Source: Planctomycetaceae bacterium (GTDB lineage Bacteria; Planctomycetota; Planctomycetia; Planctomycetales; Planctomycetaceae). From it: a DNA stretch of 34,347 bases. This document shows positions 1 to 8,681 of this stretch, in pieces (position 1 is the first letter of the stretch; each line of letters opens with the position of its first letter). The stretch is taken from assembly GCA_018699955.1 (NCBI GenBank), contig JABISG010000043.1, positions 1 through 34,347 on the forward strand. The letters are read 5' to 3'. A program made the translations under genes and the position numbers. Under the pieces are notes generated by a model. That model searched no databases. It was not told the origin of the DNA and worked only from the letters and a program-made list of their open reading frames with translations.

Positions 1-278
1 TGCGACATTCGGTAACCGGGAACCGATGTTTCGATCGACTCAAACTCCCCCCGGTATTCTACCGGCGCTTCCGGTTTCAGATCCCACGTATCAAGATGCG
101 AGAGGCCCCCCTGCAACAGTATGACGATCACCTGCTTCGCGGCCCCGTTTTCTGCCGCAATCGCCTGCGACTGCAACACGCCGGGAAGCGCAAACGCACC
201 AACCGCCACGCTGCTGCTCTTAAGCAACATACGACGGCTGAACTGACTGTCAGCCCAAGGATGTTTTCGCTGTGTCAT
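1..278 (-). CDS. DUF1501 family Tat-exported protein, N-terminal part (runs off the left edge)
   Basis: Translating the minus strand from the ATG at 278 gives 92 residues with no stop before the edge, so only the N-terminus is present. It opens with a Tat-type signal: SRRMLLK at about residues 13-19, then a hydrophobic alanine/valine stretch and an AIAA-type end. The mature part contains QGGLSHLDTWDLKPEAP followed by the RGEF element, the usual start of a DUF1501 (sulfatase-like) domain. These proteins are abundant in planctomycetes and are usually encoded next to a cytochrome-type DUF1549/DUF1553 partner, which would lie outside this window. The Shine-Dalgarno is weak (AAGAG about 7 nt upstream). 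Function is unknown; export by Tat is inferred from the signal. Confidence 0.85.
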   Translation of the reverse strand, partial: MTQRKHPWADSQFSRRMLLKSSSVAVGAFALPGVLQSQAIAAENGAAKQVIVILLQGGLSHLDTWDLKPEAPVEYRGEFESIETSVPGYRMS

Positions 279-459
279 TTTCGCTCTTTACATTCGGTTC
301 AACACATAACCCATCTTCGATGGATACTGTATCTCGTCGCGAGCGCGGAGGTCAAGATGGCTGGACCTGTGCGGTGTGCTGGTCGGTTTCTTGTCTTGGA
401 AATGAGGAACGAGAAAACTTTCACACTTTTTTGCGCCGACCAGATATTTGGCAGTTCTG

Positions 460-3400
460 CTATTCTTCCGAATTCTCTTCAGCGGCCTGTGTGGCCTCGT
501 TTTCGGCGCGCAGTTTGTCGATGGCGGCGGCCACTTCGTCCTCCCAGGGAAGTTTCTCATCTTTCTCCGGGTCGTAGGGCGGCAGCTTGGGGATCTCGAC
601 GCCCAATTTCTCCAACAGGGCCTGGGACTGGTTCAGTTCGTAGCGGCGGACGTACGGCTCACCATCGGCCCAAGCCCATTCGTAGGCAGCCAGCGCGTGC
701 TTTTTCGCTTGCTCGCGATCGCCAATCGCGAGCCATAATTCCGCCAGCGGTCGGTGAGCGGGACTTTTGGCAGTAGCGAGTTGCTCGGCCTTGTCACGAG
801 CGTCCGCGAGTTGACCGAGGTGGATCTTGGCAAGGGCGAGCCGGGTCTCCGCTTCCGCATCGATCTGCCCGACTTGGCGGGCCATGTGTACCGCCTCGTG
901 CAGGCTTTCGGCAGCGAGTTGATACTGGCCCTGATCCAGTTGCCATTCACCCCGCAGACCGTGGAGTCCGCGAACGGTTGGCCGGTTCTTGCCTGTCTTG
1001 GCGAGTTGCTCGGCATGGTCGAGGTGCTCTTTCGTCATTTCTTCCTTGTAGAAGCGGAATCGAGCGTAGCATTGTTCTGCGTGGCCGGGACGGTAGAGAT
1101 TACGCCGCCAATCGCGGCCCATCGGGTCCAGGAGTTGCCATATCGTTTCAGCCTTTGTCCATTGACCACTTCCAGCAAGGTGCTGGAAGTGGTCCAACCG
1201 TGCGACGAAGAGGTATTCGATGTCGTCCTGCTGAGCGGCAATATCGAGTGCGAGGACGAGACAGCGTTCCTGTTTTGCCAGACGGACTTCAGCTCGAAGA
1301 ACTCGGGAGAGGTTGGCCAAGCGGATGCACAACCCACTCCAGCCCTCCTCCGCCAAGTCGTTGAACAAAGCGGAGCTGTAGGCTGCGAAGGCTTGCTTGA
1401 ACTCGCCAGCAGCCGCCAAAGCATTAGCGCCGCTGTTCGCCAGGTAACTGCAAGCCGATTCATTCAGACCACTCGGCAACGTGGCCCAGCCCTGCGGGAA
1501 GAAAGGCCTCAGGAGTGACAGCGTTTCAGCGTGAGCCTCCAAATTGAAGAGAAGCGCTCTTGACAAGTCACCGCGATAGACGTCGCAGGCCTGCTGGTGG
1601 TGGCCCATTTGGAGTAGCGTGCGGACAACGTGGAGGCCATCGCGCAGGTCTTCGAGGGTTTCCGCCTCGTCGTAGGGATTGTGGGCTTGCTGCGAGAAGT
1701 GATCGACCACGCGCTGTCCGTAGCGCTCCGTCTCCTCCTGCCGGAGGCCCCCGGCGGCGATTCCGCGCAACACCGGGTGCAGGTCGTGGCGTTTTGTTAG
1801 TGTGTCGTATTGCAGCAAGCCGCGGCGTTCGAGATTGGCGACGGTTTCCTGTAGTTTCTGTGGGGCGTCGAGGAACTCCAGCGACTCCAGCCGATCCTGC
1901 AGGGCTTGTTCGCATTCCTCCCAGCGCTTCAGGGCGGCTGGGTAGTCCTGCTTTTTCTGTTCCTTCCAATCATCAGGCATAACTTGCCACAATCCACCCT
2001 CCCCCGGCTTTTCGGGTTTCTCGACTTGCTCCGGCACGGGCGGCAGATGGGGATTGAGGGCGCAGAGCGTGGGGTAATCGACGGCTTCGGACAACAGCGC
2101 CAAGGTCGAGAGCAGTTGGCGACTGTTGTCATCGAGCGCCTCCATCGCAGCCTTTAGAATGTGGTTGCGTTTTTGGCTCAGGTCGAGGTCGGCGAGGTTC
2201 AGTTGGCCGCCGCCGTTGGGATCGACAGCCCACACGTCGAAGTTTCCCCGGTCGGGCAGGTAACCGGTGACGAGACCCGCCAAGACGCCGGTAACCAATG
2301 GGTGACAGTCGCAATGTTCCTTCAGGTAGGTTCGGATCGCCTTCGAGTCGCCGTTGACGCCGCAGCTGCGAAACAGGGCCTCGGCATCCGGCGGGCGGAG
2401 ACCGGGCAGCCGCTCACGGAGCACACCGGGAATCGGCTGGCTGGATGAATTCAGCAGGACGCGCGGAGGCAGCCGGGAAGTCAGCAGCAGTTTCGACGGC
2501 GCGGCACCGGCGAGAGCGCGGAGCAGTTCGTCGTCCTCGGGACGGATCGCCGCACAGGGATCGCGGTCGGCAATCGCATCGCTCGTGCCGGCATCGTCAT
2601 CGGCCAACTGAGCGGCGTCGATGCGATGGTAGGCGACAAGCACACGCTCCAGTCCATCCAACACAATCAACCACGGCCGGGCTGTGAGGTGTTGCAGCAG
2701 CAATTCAGCCAGTTCGGGTGTTTTCTTTTTCCTGAACTCCTCGAATGGACGGCCGGTGATGTAGGCAAGGGCGTGGCCACAAAAGTCGGCCATGATGGCA
2801 CCCCGCTCATAGAACGAATACCAGAAGCGGCCCGCCCAATCCTCACGGACTTCGTATGCGTGCCGGGTCGTCCATTCCCAGGTGAGCATGCTCTTGCCGG
2901 TGCCGCCGATCGCCTCGAACAGCAGCACCGGATGCGAGTCGGCCGGCGCGGCCCAGTCGTTTAAGACTTCAAGCTGAGCCTTGCGACCCACGAATTGGTG
3001 AGAGCCGATATAAGGCGGCTCGGCATAAAACGCCGGAGCGGCGGGAATGGGGACTGGTTTGTTGGGATCGGCATTAGGTGGTTCTGCGGCGACGGGAGCA
3101 ACTTGTTTATCGAGATGGCGGCCGAGGCTGGCGACGGAATGAATGGCTTCTTTGGTGAACTGCTCCAAGCTATCGAAGTCCACATAGATTCGTCCGTCCT
3201 GCGCCCGACCACGAAAAGCTTCCAGTATTTGCCGTTTATCGGGGTCAAGCTCGACATCTGCTTCTTCAACGCGATGCTTGGCCCCCATGACAAAGACCAG
3301 TGTGGGCAAGCCGATTTTCTGCGCTTCTTCGAACTCAAGGCGGGTGATCGAGTAGCCGTCTGGATTGCGTTCGCTGCATTCGGGAACCTGGCCGCAGCGG

Positions 3401-3627
3401 CGGCTGATCAACGCGATATAAGCGCTGCTCTGACGAACCATGTTGAGGGAGGAAGAGATGACATCGTCATCTGGTTTCACAACATAATCTTCCATCCCAA
3501 CAGCGACGAGATCTTCCTTGCGGAGCGCGTTGTTCAACTCGGCGCGGTGCTGCTCCAAATCCTTAAAGGTGCTGGAGACCATGACCCCCTTGAAGTTGGT
3601 CGGGGCGGGATTGGTTTCTGGTGCCAT
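460..3627 (-). CDS. DUF4062 - STAND NTPase - TPR-like protein
   Basis: This is a 1055-residue cytosolic protein with no signal peptide. Residues 12-115 look like DUF4062, beginning with the typical VMVSSTFKDLEQHR. A proline-rich linker (about 175-205) leads to a STAND/NB-ARC-type ATPase. Visible there are FVGR at 212-215, the P-loop GGTGKS at 241-246, Walker B LIVLDGLE at 320-327, the sensor-like LLLTSR at 380-385 and the cHPL motif near 442-444. After a winged-helix-like region, about 640-1010 is rich in helical, alanine/leucine-patterned segments that resemble tetratricopeptide repeats. STAND proteins oligomerise when their repeat region senses a ligand and then activate the N-terminal effector; some are anti-phage sensors. 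A defence role is only inferred here. The ATG at 3627 is used; the gene stands alone, 181 bp before the next start and divergent from the aminotransferase gene. Confidence 0.85.
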   Translation of the reverse strand: MAPETNPAPTNFKGVMVSSTFKDLEQHRAELNNALRKEDLVAVGMEDYVVKPDDDVISSSLNMVRQSSAYIALISRRCGQVPECSERNPDGYSITRLEFEEAQKIGLPTLVFVMGAKHRVEEADVELDPDKRQILEAFRGRAQDGRIYVDFDSLEQFTKEAIHSVASLGRHLDKQVAPVAAEPPNADPNKPVPIPAAPAFYAEPPYIGSHQFVGRKAQLEVLNDWAAPADSHPVLLFEAIGGTGKSMLTWEWTTRHAYEVREDWAGRFWYSFYERGAIMADFCGHALAYITGRPFEEFRKKKTPELAELLLQHLTARPWLIVLDGLERVLVAYHRIDAAQLADDDAGTSDAIADRDPCAAIRPEDDELLRALAGAAPSKLLLTSRLPPRVLLNSSSQPIPGVLRERLPGLRPPDAEALFRSCGVNGDSKAIRTYLKEHCDCHPLVTGVLAGLVTGYLPDRGNFDVWAVDPNGGGQLNLADLDLSQKRNHILKAAMEALDDNSRQLLSTLALLSEAVDYPTLCALNPHLPPVPEQVEKPEKPGEGGLWQVMPDDWKEQKKQDYPAALKRWEECEQALQDRLESLEFLDAPQKLQETVANLERRGLLQYDTLTKRHDLHPVLRGIAAGGLRQEETERYGQRVVDHFSQQAHNPYDEAETLEDLRDGLHVVRTLLQMGHHQQACDVYRGDLSRALLFNLEAHAETLSLLRPFFPQGWATLPSGLNESACSYLANSGANALAAAGEFKQAFAAYSSALFNDLAEEGWSGLCIRLANLSRVLRAEVRLAKQERCLVLALDIAAQQDDIEYLFVARLDHFQHLAGSGQWTKAETIWQLLDPMGRDWRRNLYRPGHAEQCYARFRFYKEEMTKEHLDHAEQLAKTGKNRPTVRGLHGLRGEWQLDQGQYQLAAESLHEAVHMARQVGQIDAEAETRLALAKIHLGQLADARDKAEQLATAKSPAHRPLAELWLAIGDREQAKKHALAAYEWAWADGEPYVRRYELNQSQALLEKLGVEIPKLPPYDPEKDEKLPWEDEVAAAIDKLRAENEATQAAEENSEE

Positions 3628-3932
3628 GATCTGATTCCAAGTCTGGCGAGTCGATCAGGATGAGAAGAAAACGGCAGGAGCCTTATGTTCAGACACTCAA
3701 ATCCTTCCAGCGTACCCGCCCGTTCGCGGTTGTCAATCGCCTTTCGACAAAGCAGTCGGCTGCTTATGTGTCACGAACCCGATCCGTCGGCGTGCGCCTT
3801 GTGAATCGCCGATGAAACTGAGAAAAGAAATAGTGTCGCTTGCGGTTTGGCGGACCGAGGACAGTTGAAGCTCCGATGGTACGCTAAGCGGCAACCGTTT
3901 TTCGCTACTTTTCGTTTTCGAAGACCGCGTGT
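3628..3932. other. Intergenic region between divergent genes
   Basis: This 305-bp gap separates the divergent starts of the STAND gene and the aminotransferase gene, so it should carry both promoters. I see no convincing -35/-10 pair, no repeat and no reading frame with protein-like composition. Confidence 0.5.
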
Positions 3933-5105
3933 ATGACATCTGCGAGCGATAACAATGGCGAATTGCCGGCGATAATTGGTGGCGCGGCGGTGCGCCCGCA
4001 GGGTCCACCGGATTGGCCGGGAGTCGATCCAGCCGTTTCGGCTGCCGTCGAGAGTGCGCTGGCCGATGGAACGTGGGGAAAATACCACGGCCCGCACTGC
4101 AGTCAACTGGCCGAGCGGTTAGCGGAATATCATCAATGTGAACATGCCATTCTTTGCAGTAGCGGGACGGCGGCCGTCGAGCTGGCATTGCGCGGTTTGA
4201 AAGTTGGCGCTGGCGATGAAGTGGTTCTTGCCGCCTACGACTTCAAAGGAAACTTCCAGGACGTTCTCACCGTCGGTGCGGTGCCCGTTCTCGTCGATGT
4301 TTTCGCCGACAATTCCAATCTCGATCCGGATGGGCTGGAAGAGGCCATTGGCCCGAAAACACGGGCGATTATTGCGTCTCACTTGCACGGCGGCGTCGTG
4401 CCAATGTCGGACGTGATGCAAATCGCCAGACGCCACGGCGTGCCGGTGATTGAAGATGCCTGCCAGATGCCGGGGGCCGTCATCGAAGGAAGAATTGCCG
4501 GCACTGTCGGTGACGTTGGAATTCACAGTTTTGGTGGCAGCAAACTGTTGAGTGCCGGTCGCGGTGGGGCGTTGGTGACCAACGATGCTGAACTCGTGCA
4601 GCGCGTCAGGTTGTACTCACACCGTGGCAACGAAGCCTACCCGCTGTCGGAACTGCAGGCCGTCGCATTATTGCCCCAGCTCGATCAACTTGACGTTCGG
4701 AACGCACAGCGGCAAAGGAACGCCGACCGCTTGCGACAGCTGTTGGCCGATCAGACTGGACTGGCAGCGCTGGACAACTCTGGCACCACTGCCCTGCCCG
4801 GCTATTACAAGTTTGGTTTCACATACGACGTCGGCGCGTTTTCCGGTTTGTCGCGCGAATCCTTCGCCGACTCGATGCGGGCTGAAGGTATTGCAGTCGA
4901 TCCGGGATTTCGTGCGCTGCACCGTATTCATAGCCGCCGCCGATTTCGTACCGTGGGTGACCTGCACAATGCCGAACGCTCGGACGAATGTGTGCTGACG
5001 CTACATCATCCCTTCCTGCTCGGTAGCGACGAAGACATCGAACAAATCGTCATCGCCATTGACAAGATTCGCCGACATGCAACGATGATTCAGCAGCAGA
5101 AGTGA
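3933..5105 (+). CDS. DegT/DnrJ/EryC1/StrS family PLP-dependent aminotransferase
   Basis: The 390-residue product has the length and motifs of the DegT/DnrJ/EryC1/StrS aminotransferases, which transfer an amino group from glutamate or glutamine to a keto-sugar or keto-cyclitol. Visible elements are CSSGTAAVELAL (75-86, PLP phosphate binding), VIEDACQ (172-178, with Asp175 expected to contact the pyridine nitrogen) and SFGGSKLLSAGRGGALVT (199-216, with Lys204 as the Schiff-base lysine). The N-terminal GG-AVRP start is typical of the family. No nucleotide-sugar or O-antigen genes are nearby, so the substrate cannot be inferred; AHBA-synthase-like or inosamine aminotransferase activity is equally possible. 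The ATG at 3933 gives a normal N-terminus although its Shine-Dalgarno is poor. Confidence 0.92.
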   Translation: MTSASDNNGELPAIIGGAAVRPQGPPDWPGVDPAVSAAVESALADGTWGKYHGPHCSQLAERLAEYHQCEHAILCSSGTAAVELALRGLKVGAGDEVVLAAYDFKGNFQDVLTVGAVPVLVDVFADNSNLDPDGLEEAIGPKTRAIIASHLHGGVVPMSDVMQIARRHGVPVIEDACQMPGAVIEGRIAGTVGDVGIHSFGGSKLLSAGRGGALVTNDAELVQRVRLYSHRGNEAYPLSELQAVALLPQLDQLDVRNAQRQRNADRLRQLLADQTGLAALDNSGTTALPGYYKFGFTYDVGAFSGLSRESFADSMRAEGIAVDPGFRALHRIHSRRRFRTVGDLHNAERSDECVLTLHHPFLLGSDEDIEQIVIAIDKIRRHATMIQQQK

Positions 5106-5144
5106 AGGTTGCCACCGGTGATCAGAACTCTTCAAAAAGGTCAC

Positions 5145-5175
5145 CACGAAATCCACCGAACACACGAAATACACC
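5145..5175. repeat. Imperfect direct repeat CACGAAATnCACC
   Basis: CACGAAATCCACC at 5145-5157 recurs as CACGAAATACACC at 5163-5175, an 18-bp period with one mismatch. It sits in the 5' leader of the thioredoxin-like gene, just upstream of its ribosome-binding site. From memory, similar runs occur between genes in many planctomycete and verrucomicrobial genomes; I could not check this. Confidence 0.45.
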
Positions 5176-5198
5176 AGATCGACAAGAGGTAACAACAA

Positions 5199-5759
5199 AT
5201 GGACTATGCAGCGATGTTTGACGAGGGGTTGTCGTACGAAGAGTTTCTTGGCAAATATGCCAACGATGAGCAGCGGAAGCGCTGGGATACGTTTCATGGA
5301 TCGCTGAGCCTCACCGCCTCACAGAGCGAATTGCTGAGCGGTTTCAAACGCGACATGAAGGTGTTGGTGGTCGCCGGGGCGTGGTGTGGCGACTGTGTGA
5401 ATCAATGTCCCATTTGGGATCACTTTGCGGCAGCCAGTTCGCGGATTCACATCCGCTATTTCGACCGTGACGACAACACCGATTTCGCCGATGAACTTTC
5501 GATGTGTGGCGGGCGACGCGTTCCCGCATTGCTGTTTCTGAGTGAAGATGGAAAACCGTGCGGACGTTACGGCGACCGAACATTGTCAAAATACCGTGAC
5601 ATGGCGGCGACGCAACTCGGGGCGGCCTGCCCGACCGGCATCGTGCAGCCGGATCAATCGCTCACGCAGCAGGTGGTGCAGGACTGGCTCAACGAGTTTG
5701 AACGGATTCAACTCATGCTGCGTACATCGGGCCGGTTGCGCGAAATTCATGGCGATTGA
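5199..5759 (+). CDS. Thioredoxin-fold protein with a WCGDC motif
   Basis: The 186-residue product looks like a cytosolic thioredoxin-family protein of the bacterial 'thioredoxin_9' type. A helical N-terminus (1-50) precedes the beta-strand KVLVVAGAWCGDC (54-66), whose redox pair is Cys63-Cys66 with a further Cys70. RRVPALLFLSEDG (106-118) provides the cis-proline (Pro109). No signal peptide or membrane anchor is seen, so it probably acts in cytoplasmic thiol-disulfide exchange; the partner is unknown. The start is well supported by AAGAGG at 5184-5189, nine bases before the ATG. It follows the aminotransferase gene by 93 bp on the same strand and ends 21 bp from the convergent M20 gene. Confidence 0.88.
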   Translation: MDYAAMFDEGLSYEEFLGKYANDEQRKRWDTFHGSLSLTASQSELLSGFKRDMKVLVVAGAWCGDCVNQCPIWDHFAAASSRIHIRYFDRDDNTDFADELSMCGGRRVPALLFLSEDGKPCGRYGDRTLSKYRDMAATQLGAACPTGIVQPDQSLTQQVVQDWLNEFERIQLMLRTSGRLREIHGD

Positions 5760-5780
5760 ATTGCAGCGGAACCGCAAGCG

Positions 5781-6962
5781 TTATCCGACGTTTGCGCAGA
5801 ATTGAAAGTAAATTTCAGCGGCTTGCTGAAGTTCCTCGACCGAGATCCATTCGTCTTTCGTGTGGGCCTGCTCGATTGAACCAGGACCGAACACGACCGA
5901 CGGAACGCCGCCGTCGTCGATTCGCGAGGCGTGCGTTCCGTAGGCGACACCAACCTTTTCATGCGGACCGGCGACCGGTGTGATGTGGCTCATCAACCGG
6001 TCGGCCCACTCGCCGTTGCGGTCGTCGTTCAGGGTGGCAGCCACCAACCACGGTTCGATCATTTCGTAGTCGAAATCGATTCGATCTCGCAAGAACGCTT
6101 CGACTTGATTGAAGGCTTCCATGCCTTCTTCGCCGGGAACGACGCGGCGGTCGATCTCGATCGTACACTTATCGGGAACCGTGTTGACGCTGATACCGCC
6201 TTCGATTCGCCCGACGCTCAACGTCGCTCCGCCGCAGAGCGGATGCGGCGGCACGAGGTCGCCTAACTTGTCGGCAAACTCTTCCAGACAGGCCAAAATC
6301 TGCGCCATGCGGTAAATGGCGTTAACTCCATTGGACGGGACGGAACTGTGACAGGCGCGGCCCGTGGTCCGGATTTCCCATCGCGTCGCCCCGCGATGTG
6401 CCACGACGATGTCGAGGTCGGTCGGTTCGGCGACGACGGCGATATCGGGCCGCGTTTCCAACAACGTTCCCGCACGACTCGGATCGTTCCACAAACGTGG
6501 CAGATCGTTAATGCCCAACGACGTTGCTTCCTCATCGCAGGTACACGACATGACAACGTTTGCCGCCCCTGCCGGTTTCTCGCGGACCAGTCGCGCAAAC
6601 GCGGCCAGCATCGCCGCCATTCCCCCTTTGACGTCACACGCGCCGCGGCCGTACAGCCGACCGTCTGTCACCGTCGCAGCAAACGGATCGATCGTCATGC
6701 CGTCAATCGGCACCGTATCCTGATGCGCGTCGAGCAACACATTCGTCGCACCATCTGCCCCAGCCACACGGGCGATGACGTTCGACCGCCCCGGCGCCAC
6801 CTCAATTCGCTGGCATTCGACGCCGAGTTCATCAAAGAACTGAACGAGATACTCGCTCAATCGGCCTTCGTAAAACTCCGGCCCGGAGACGTCGCGGCCC
6901 ATTGGGTTCACACTGGGAATAGCGACCAACTCTTTCAAGATGGCCAAGGCGTCCTTGCTCAT
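5781..6962 (-). CDS. M20 family metallohydrolase (ArgE/DapE-like)
   Basis: The 393-residue product is an M20 di-zinc amidohydrolase of the ArgE/DapE/ACY1/CPG2 group, which cleaves an acyl or peptide amide bond in the cytoplasm. All expected metal and catalytic positions are visible: DAHQDT (His80, Asp82), GACDVKGG (bridging Asp110), CDEEAT (catalytic Glu144 and ligand Glu145), AEPTD (Glu179) and EQAHTKDE (His367). The dimerisation 'lid' domain lies between Glu179 and about residue 295. The start is placed at the ATG at 6962 because AAGGA lies 10 nt upstream (6973-6977) and the product then opens with the usual KELVAIPSVNP. A longer frame up to 7064 would add 34 residues that do not look like protein. 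The substrate cannot be told apart among N-acetylornithine, succinyl-diaminopimelate or a dipeptide. Confidence 0.92.
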   Translation of the reverse strand: MSKDALAILKELVAIPSVNPMGRDVSGPEFYEGRLSEYLVQFFDELGVECQRIEVAPGRSNVIARVAGADGATNVLLDAHQDTVPIDGMTIDPFAATVTDGRLYGRGACDVKGGMAAMLAAFARLVREKPAGAANVVMSCTCDEEATSLGINDLPRLWNDPSRAGTLLETRPDIAVVAEPTDLDIVVAHRGATRWEIRTTGRACHSSVPSNGVNAIYRMAQILACLEEFADKLGDLVPPHPLCGGATLSVGRIEGGISVNTVPDKCTIEIDRRVVPGEEGMEAFNQVEAFLRDRIDFDYEMIEPWLVAATLNDDRNGEWADRLMSHITPVAGPHEKVGVAYGTHASRIDDGGVPSVVFGPGSIEQAHTKDEWISVEELQQAAEIYFQFCANVG

Positions 6963-7205
6963 TTCTCGCGAGTCCTTAATGAATCGTGATGAAGGTTCAA
7001 CTGTGCTTCTTTGCGTGTTTCCTTGTACTGCCGGCAATGGATAAACGCAACAAGACGACGACATTGGTAGTCCACTCTGGCGGAGACCTCGCCGGGAATA
7101 TTGCCGGGCAGCAATCCCGTGCGACTAATCGTGTTAATCGCAAACATTGTCTGGATCGTCCGGTACCCGGACGTCTTCACCAGCCGGATTGCAACTCAAT
7201 TCCGC

Positions 7206-7883
7206 TTACCAGATTCCCGGAATGAGACGCCACCGAACTTGAATCGCGTAGTCCCGATACCGATCAGATTCTCTGAGCAAGCTTTCCTCGGCCAGCACGC
7301 GAGTGATGAGACATGGCAGGGCAGCAAGCAAGGGCAAGACTGTCAAACCTGTTGGCTTTGCAACGAAACAGCCGACAACCATTAACATCTCGCCAAAATA
7401 GATTGGGTGCCGGACGACGCGGTAAGGGCCAGTTGCAACAATCTCGCGCAATGCTGGGAGAACGGCAAACGAACGCCCTAACGTGAACACTGAGACAACC
7501 GCAAACAGGGTACCGCAGGCAAAGACATACTGTGCAGCCAGCGGCCAGGTGTTTGCCGACGGTGCGATGGCGAACGCGATTCCGCATATCAACAATGAAG
7601 GCACACTTGCTGCGATTCCTCGCACAGTGCCGTTCTTAACCAGCGGACCGCGAATTAAGAAACAGACACCAACAGCCAGATGCAACGCCGTAATGCAGAT
7701 GCGCACGCTTGCGATGCTTTCAACGCCTTCATTTGAGAACAACCCGAGCACGCTCCACGAAATAATGCTTAAGCCGACCAATGCTCCAAAGATGGATTCG
7801 GAAACCGTCGAATCACTTTTGGAATCAGATCGCGATCGACTGTCGGCTCTGCTCTGAATTGGAATTTGTGTCAAATCGGACAC
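7206..7883 (-). CDS. Isoprenylcysteine carboxyl methyltransferase-like membrane protein
   Basis: This is a 225-residue integral membrane protein. Hydrophobic segments are visible at about 32-50, 60-77, 90-108, 113-135 and 162-195. The C-terminal half carries the signature of the ICMT/phospholipid methyltransferase superfamily: TGPYRVVRHPIYFGE (151-165, with RHP at 158-160) and AEESLLRESDRYRDYA (198-213), which together form the SAM-binding pocket, ending in RWRLIPGIW. These enzymes methylate a lipid, isoprenoid or protein C-terminus at the membrane; the bacterial substrate is unknown. The start is the GTG at 7883, preceded by AGGA at 7893-7896. The first 28 residues are polar and serine/aspartate-rich. 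Confidence 0.85.
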   Translation of the reverse strand: MSDLTQIPIQSRADSRSRSDSKSDSTVSESIFGALVGLSIISWSVLGLFSNEGVESIASVRICITALHLAVGVCFLIRGPLVKNGTVRGIAASVPSLLICGIAFAIAPSANTWPLAAQYVFACGTLFAVVSVFTLGRSFAVLPALREIVATGPYRVVRHPIYFGEMLMVVGCFVAKPTGLTVLPLLAALPCLITRVLAEESLLRESDRYRDYAIQVRWRLIPGIW

Positions 7884-7932
7884 GAGCTTGGGTCCTGTTA
7901 TTTATCCGACCGTAATGTGAAATTGTAGATTT

Positions 7933-8403
7933 CTAATAAATCCAAAACGGCCAATCGAATGCCCAGCTTAGAAAGTTGATGAACATGATGATCCCGATCC
8001 ACACGACCCACCCCATTACGCCATCGCCTCCGCCGCCGCCACTGCCACTGTACTCCGAGGGGGCGGAGTTTGCTCGGGAACGTGATCGCGAAGAGCGTTT
8101 CGACTTCTTCTTTTTGCCCCGCGTGGATGATCGTTTTGGCGGCGGGGCCGAGGTGTGGCCGAACGACTCTTCAAACTCGTCGACATCCTCTCCGTCGCCG
8201 TCGTAATCTTCGTAATCGTCCGAGAGAAAATCATCCTCGTCGTCGAAGGCGTCGTCGTCGAGAAATTCTGCTTCCTCTTCGGCGGCGGGGATCGTCACGC
8301 CCTTGGCGCACTTGGGGCATTTGACCCGCTTCCCCTGATATTTTGGCGGCGCCTTGATCGTGCTACCGCAATTGCCGCAATCGACGCGGATGGCTTCCGT
8401 CAT
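7933..8403 (-). CDS. Zinc-ribbon protein with acidic linker and C-terminal membrane anchor
   Basis: The 156-residue product begins with a C-X2-C-X16-C-X2-C zinc ribbon (Cys9, Cys12, Cys29, Cys32), close to the MJ0042-type ribbons common in planctomycetes. A very acidic stretch follows (about 41-82, mostly D and E), then a basic serine/arginine/lysine stretch (about 90-113), a glycine run and one hydrophobic helix (about 129-150) ending in WPFWIY. The start is moved to the ATG at 8403, which has AGGAGA at 8409-8414; the upstream 28 codons of the open frame do not look coding. Many planctomycete proteins have this ribbon-linker-anchor plan. Their function is unknown; an adaptor or nucleic-acid/protein-binding role at the membrane is a guess. 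Confidence 0.85.
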   Translation of the reverse strand: MTEAIRVDCGNCGSTIKAPPKYQGKRVKCPKCAKGVTIPAAEEEAEFLDDDAFDDEDDFLSDDYEDYDGDGEDVDEFEESFGHTSAPPPKRSSTRGKKKKSKRSSRSRSRANSAPSEYSGSGGGGGDGVMGWVVWIGIIMFINFLSWAFDWPFWIY

Positions 8404-8681
8404 CGGAATCTCCTCACACACAGAATGGAGTGGTAGATCGTTTCTCCCCAACCGGCGTGATGCTGACCGGGCAGATAGAGAATTCAATAAAAAATGACGT
8501 GGTCACGCTCCCTCAGACAAGCACAAAACGCCAACACCAAACCGAAGGGTCTCGATGCCGTCTGCCTGACTGCCATAATACTACTCGATGTGTTGGTGCG
8601 GCAACAAATCGGTCTCAATTTGGTGGGAAGAATTTTGTCACCGGTCGGCCGTCACATCGTTCCACATCCCATTGGGGCTTT

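Noticed and set aside
754..1518. A 254-codon plus-strand frame opposite the STAND gene
   Set aside because: It lies wholly antisense to a gene with clear domains and exists because of its high GC third positions; no ribosome-binding site or family pattern.
5781..7064. Longer form of the M20 gene starting at 7064
   Set aside because: The extra 34 residues are not protein-like, whereas the ATG at 6962 has a good Shine-Dalgarno and the conserved N-terminus.
7091..7119. Weak hairpin GGGAATATTGC...GCAATCCC after the ICMT-like gene
   Set aside because: The stem is broken and has no T-tract, so I do not call it a terminator.
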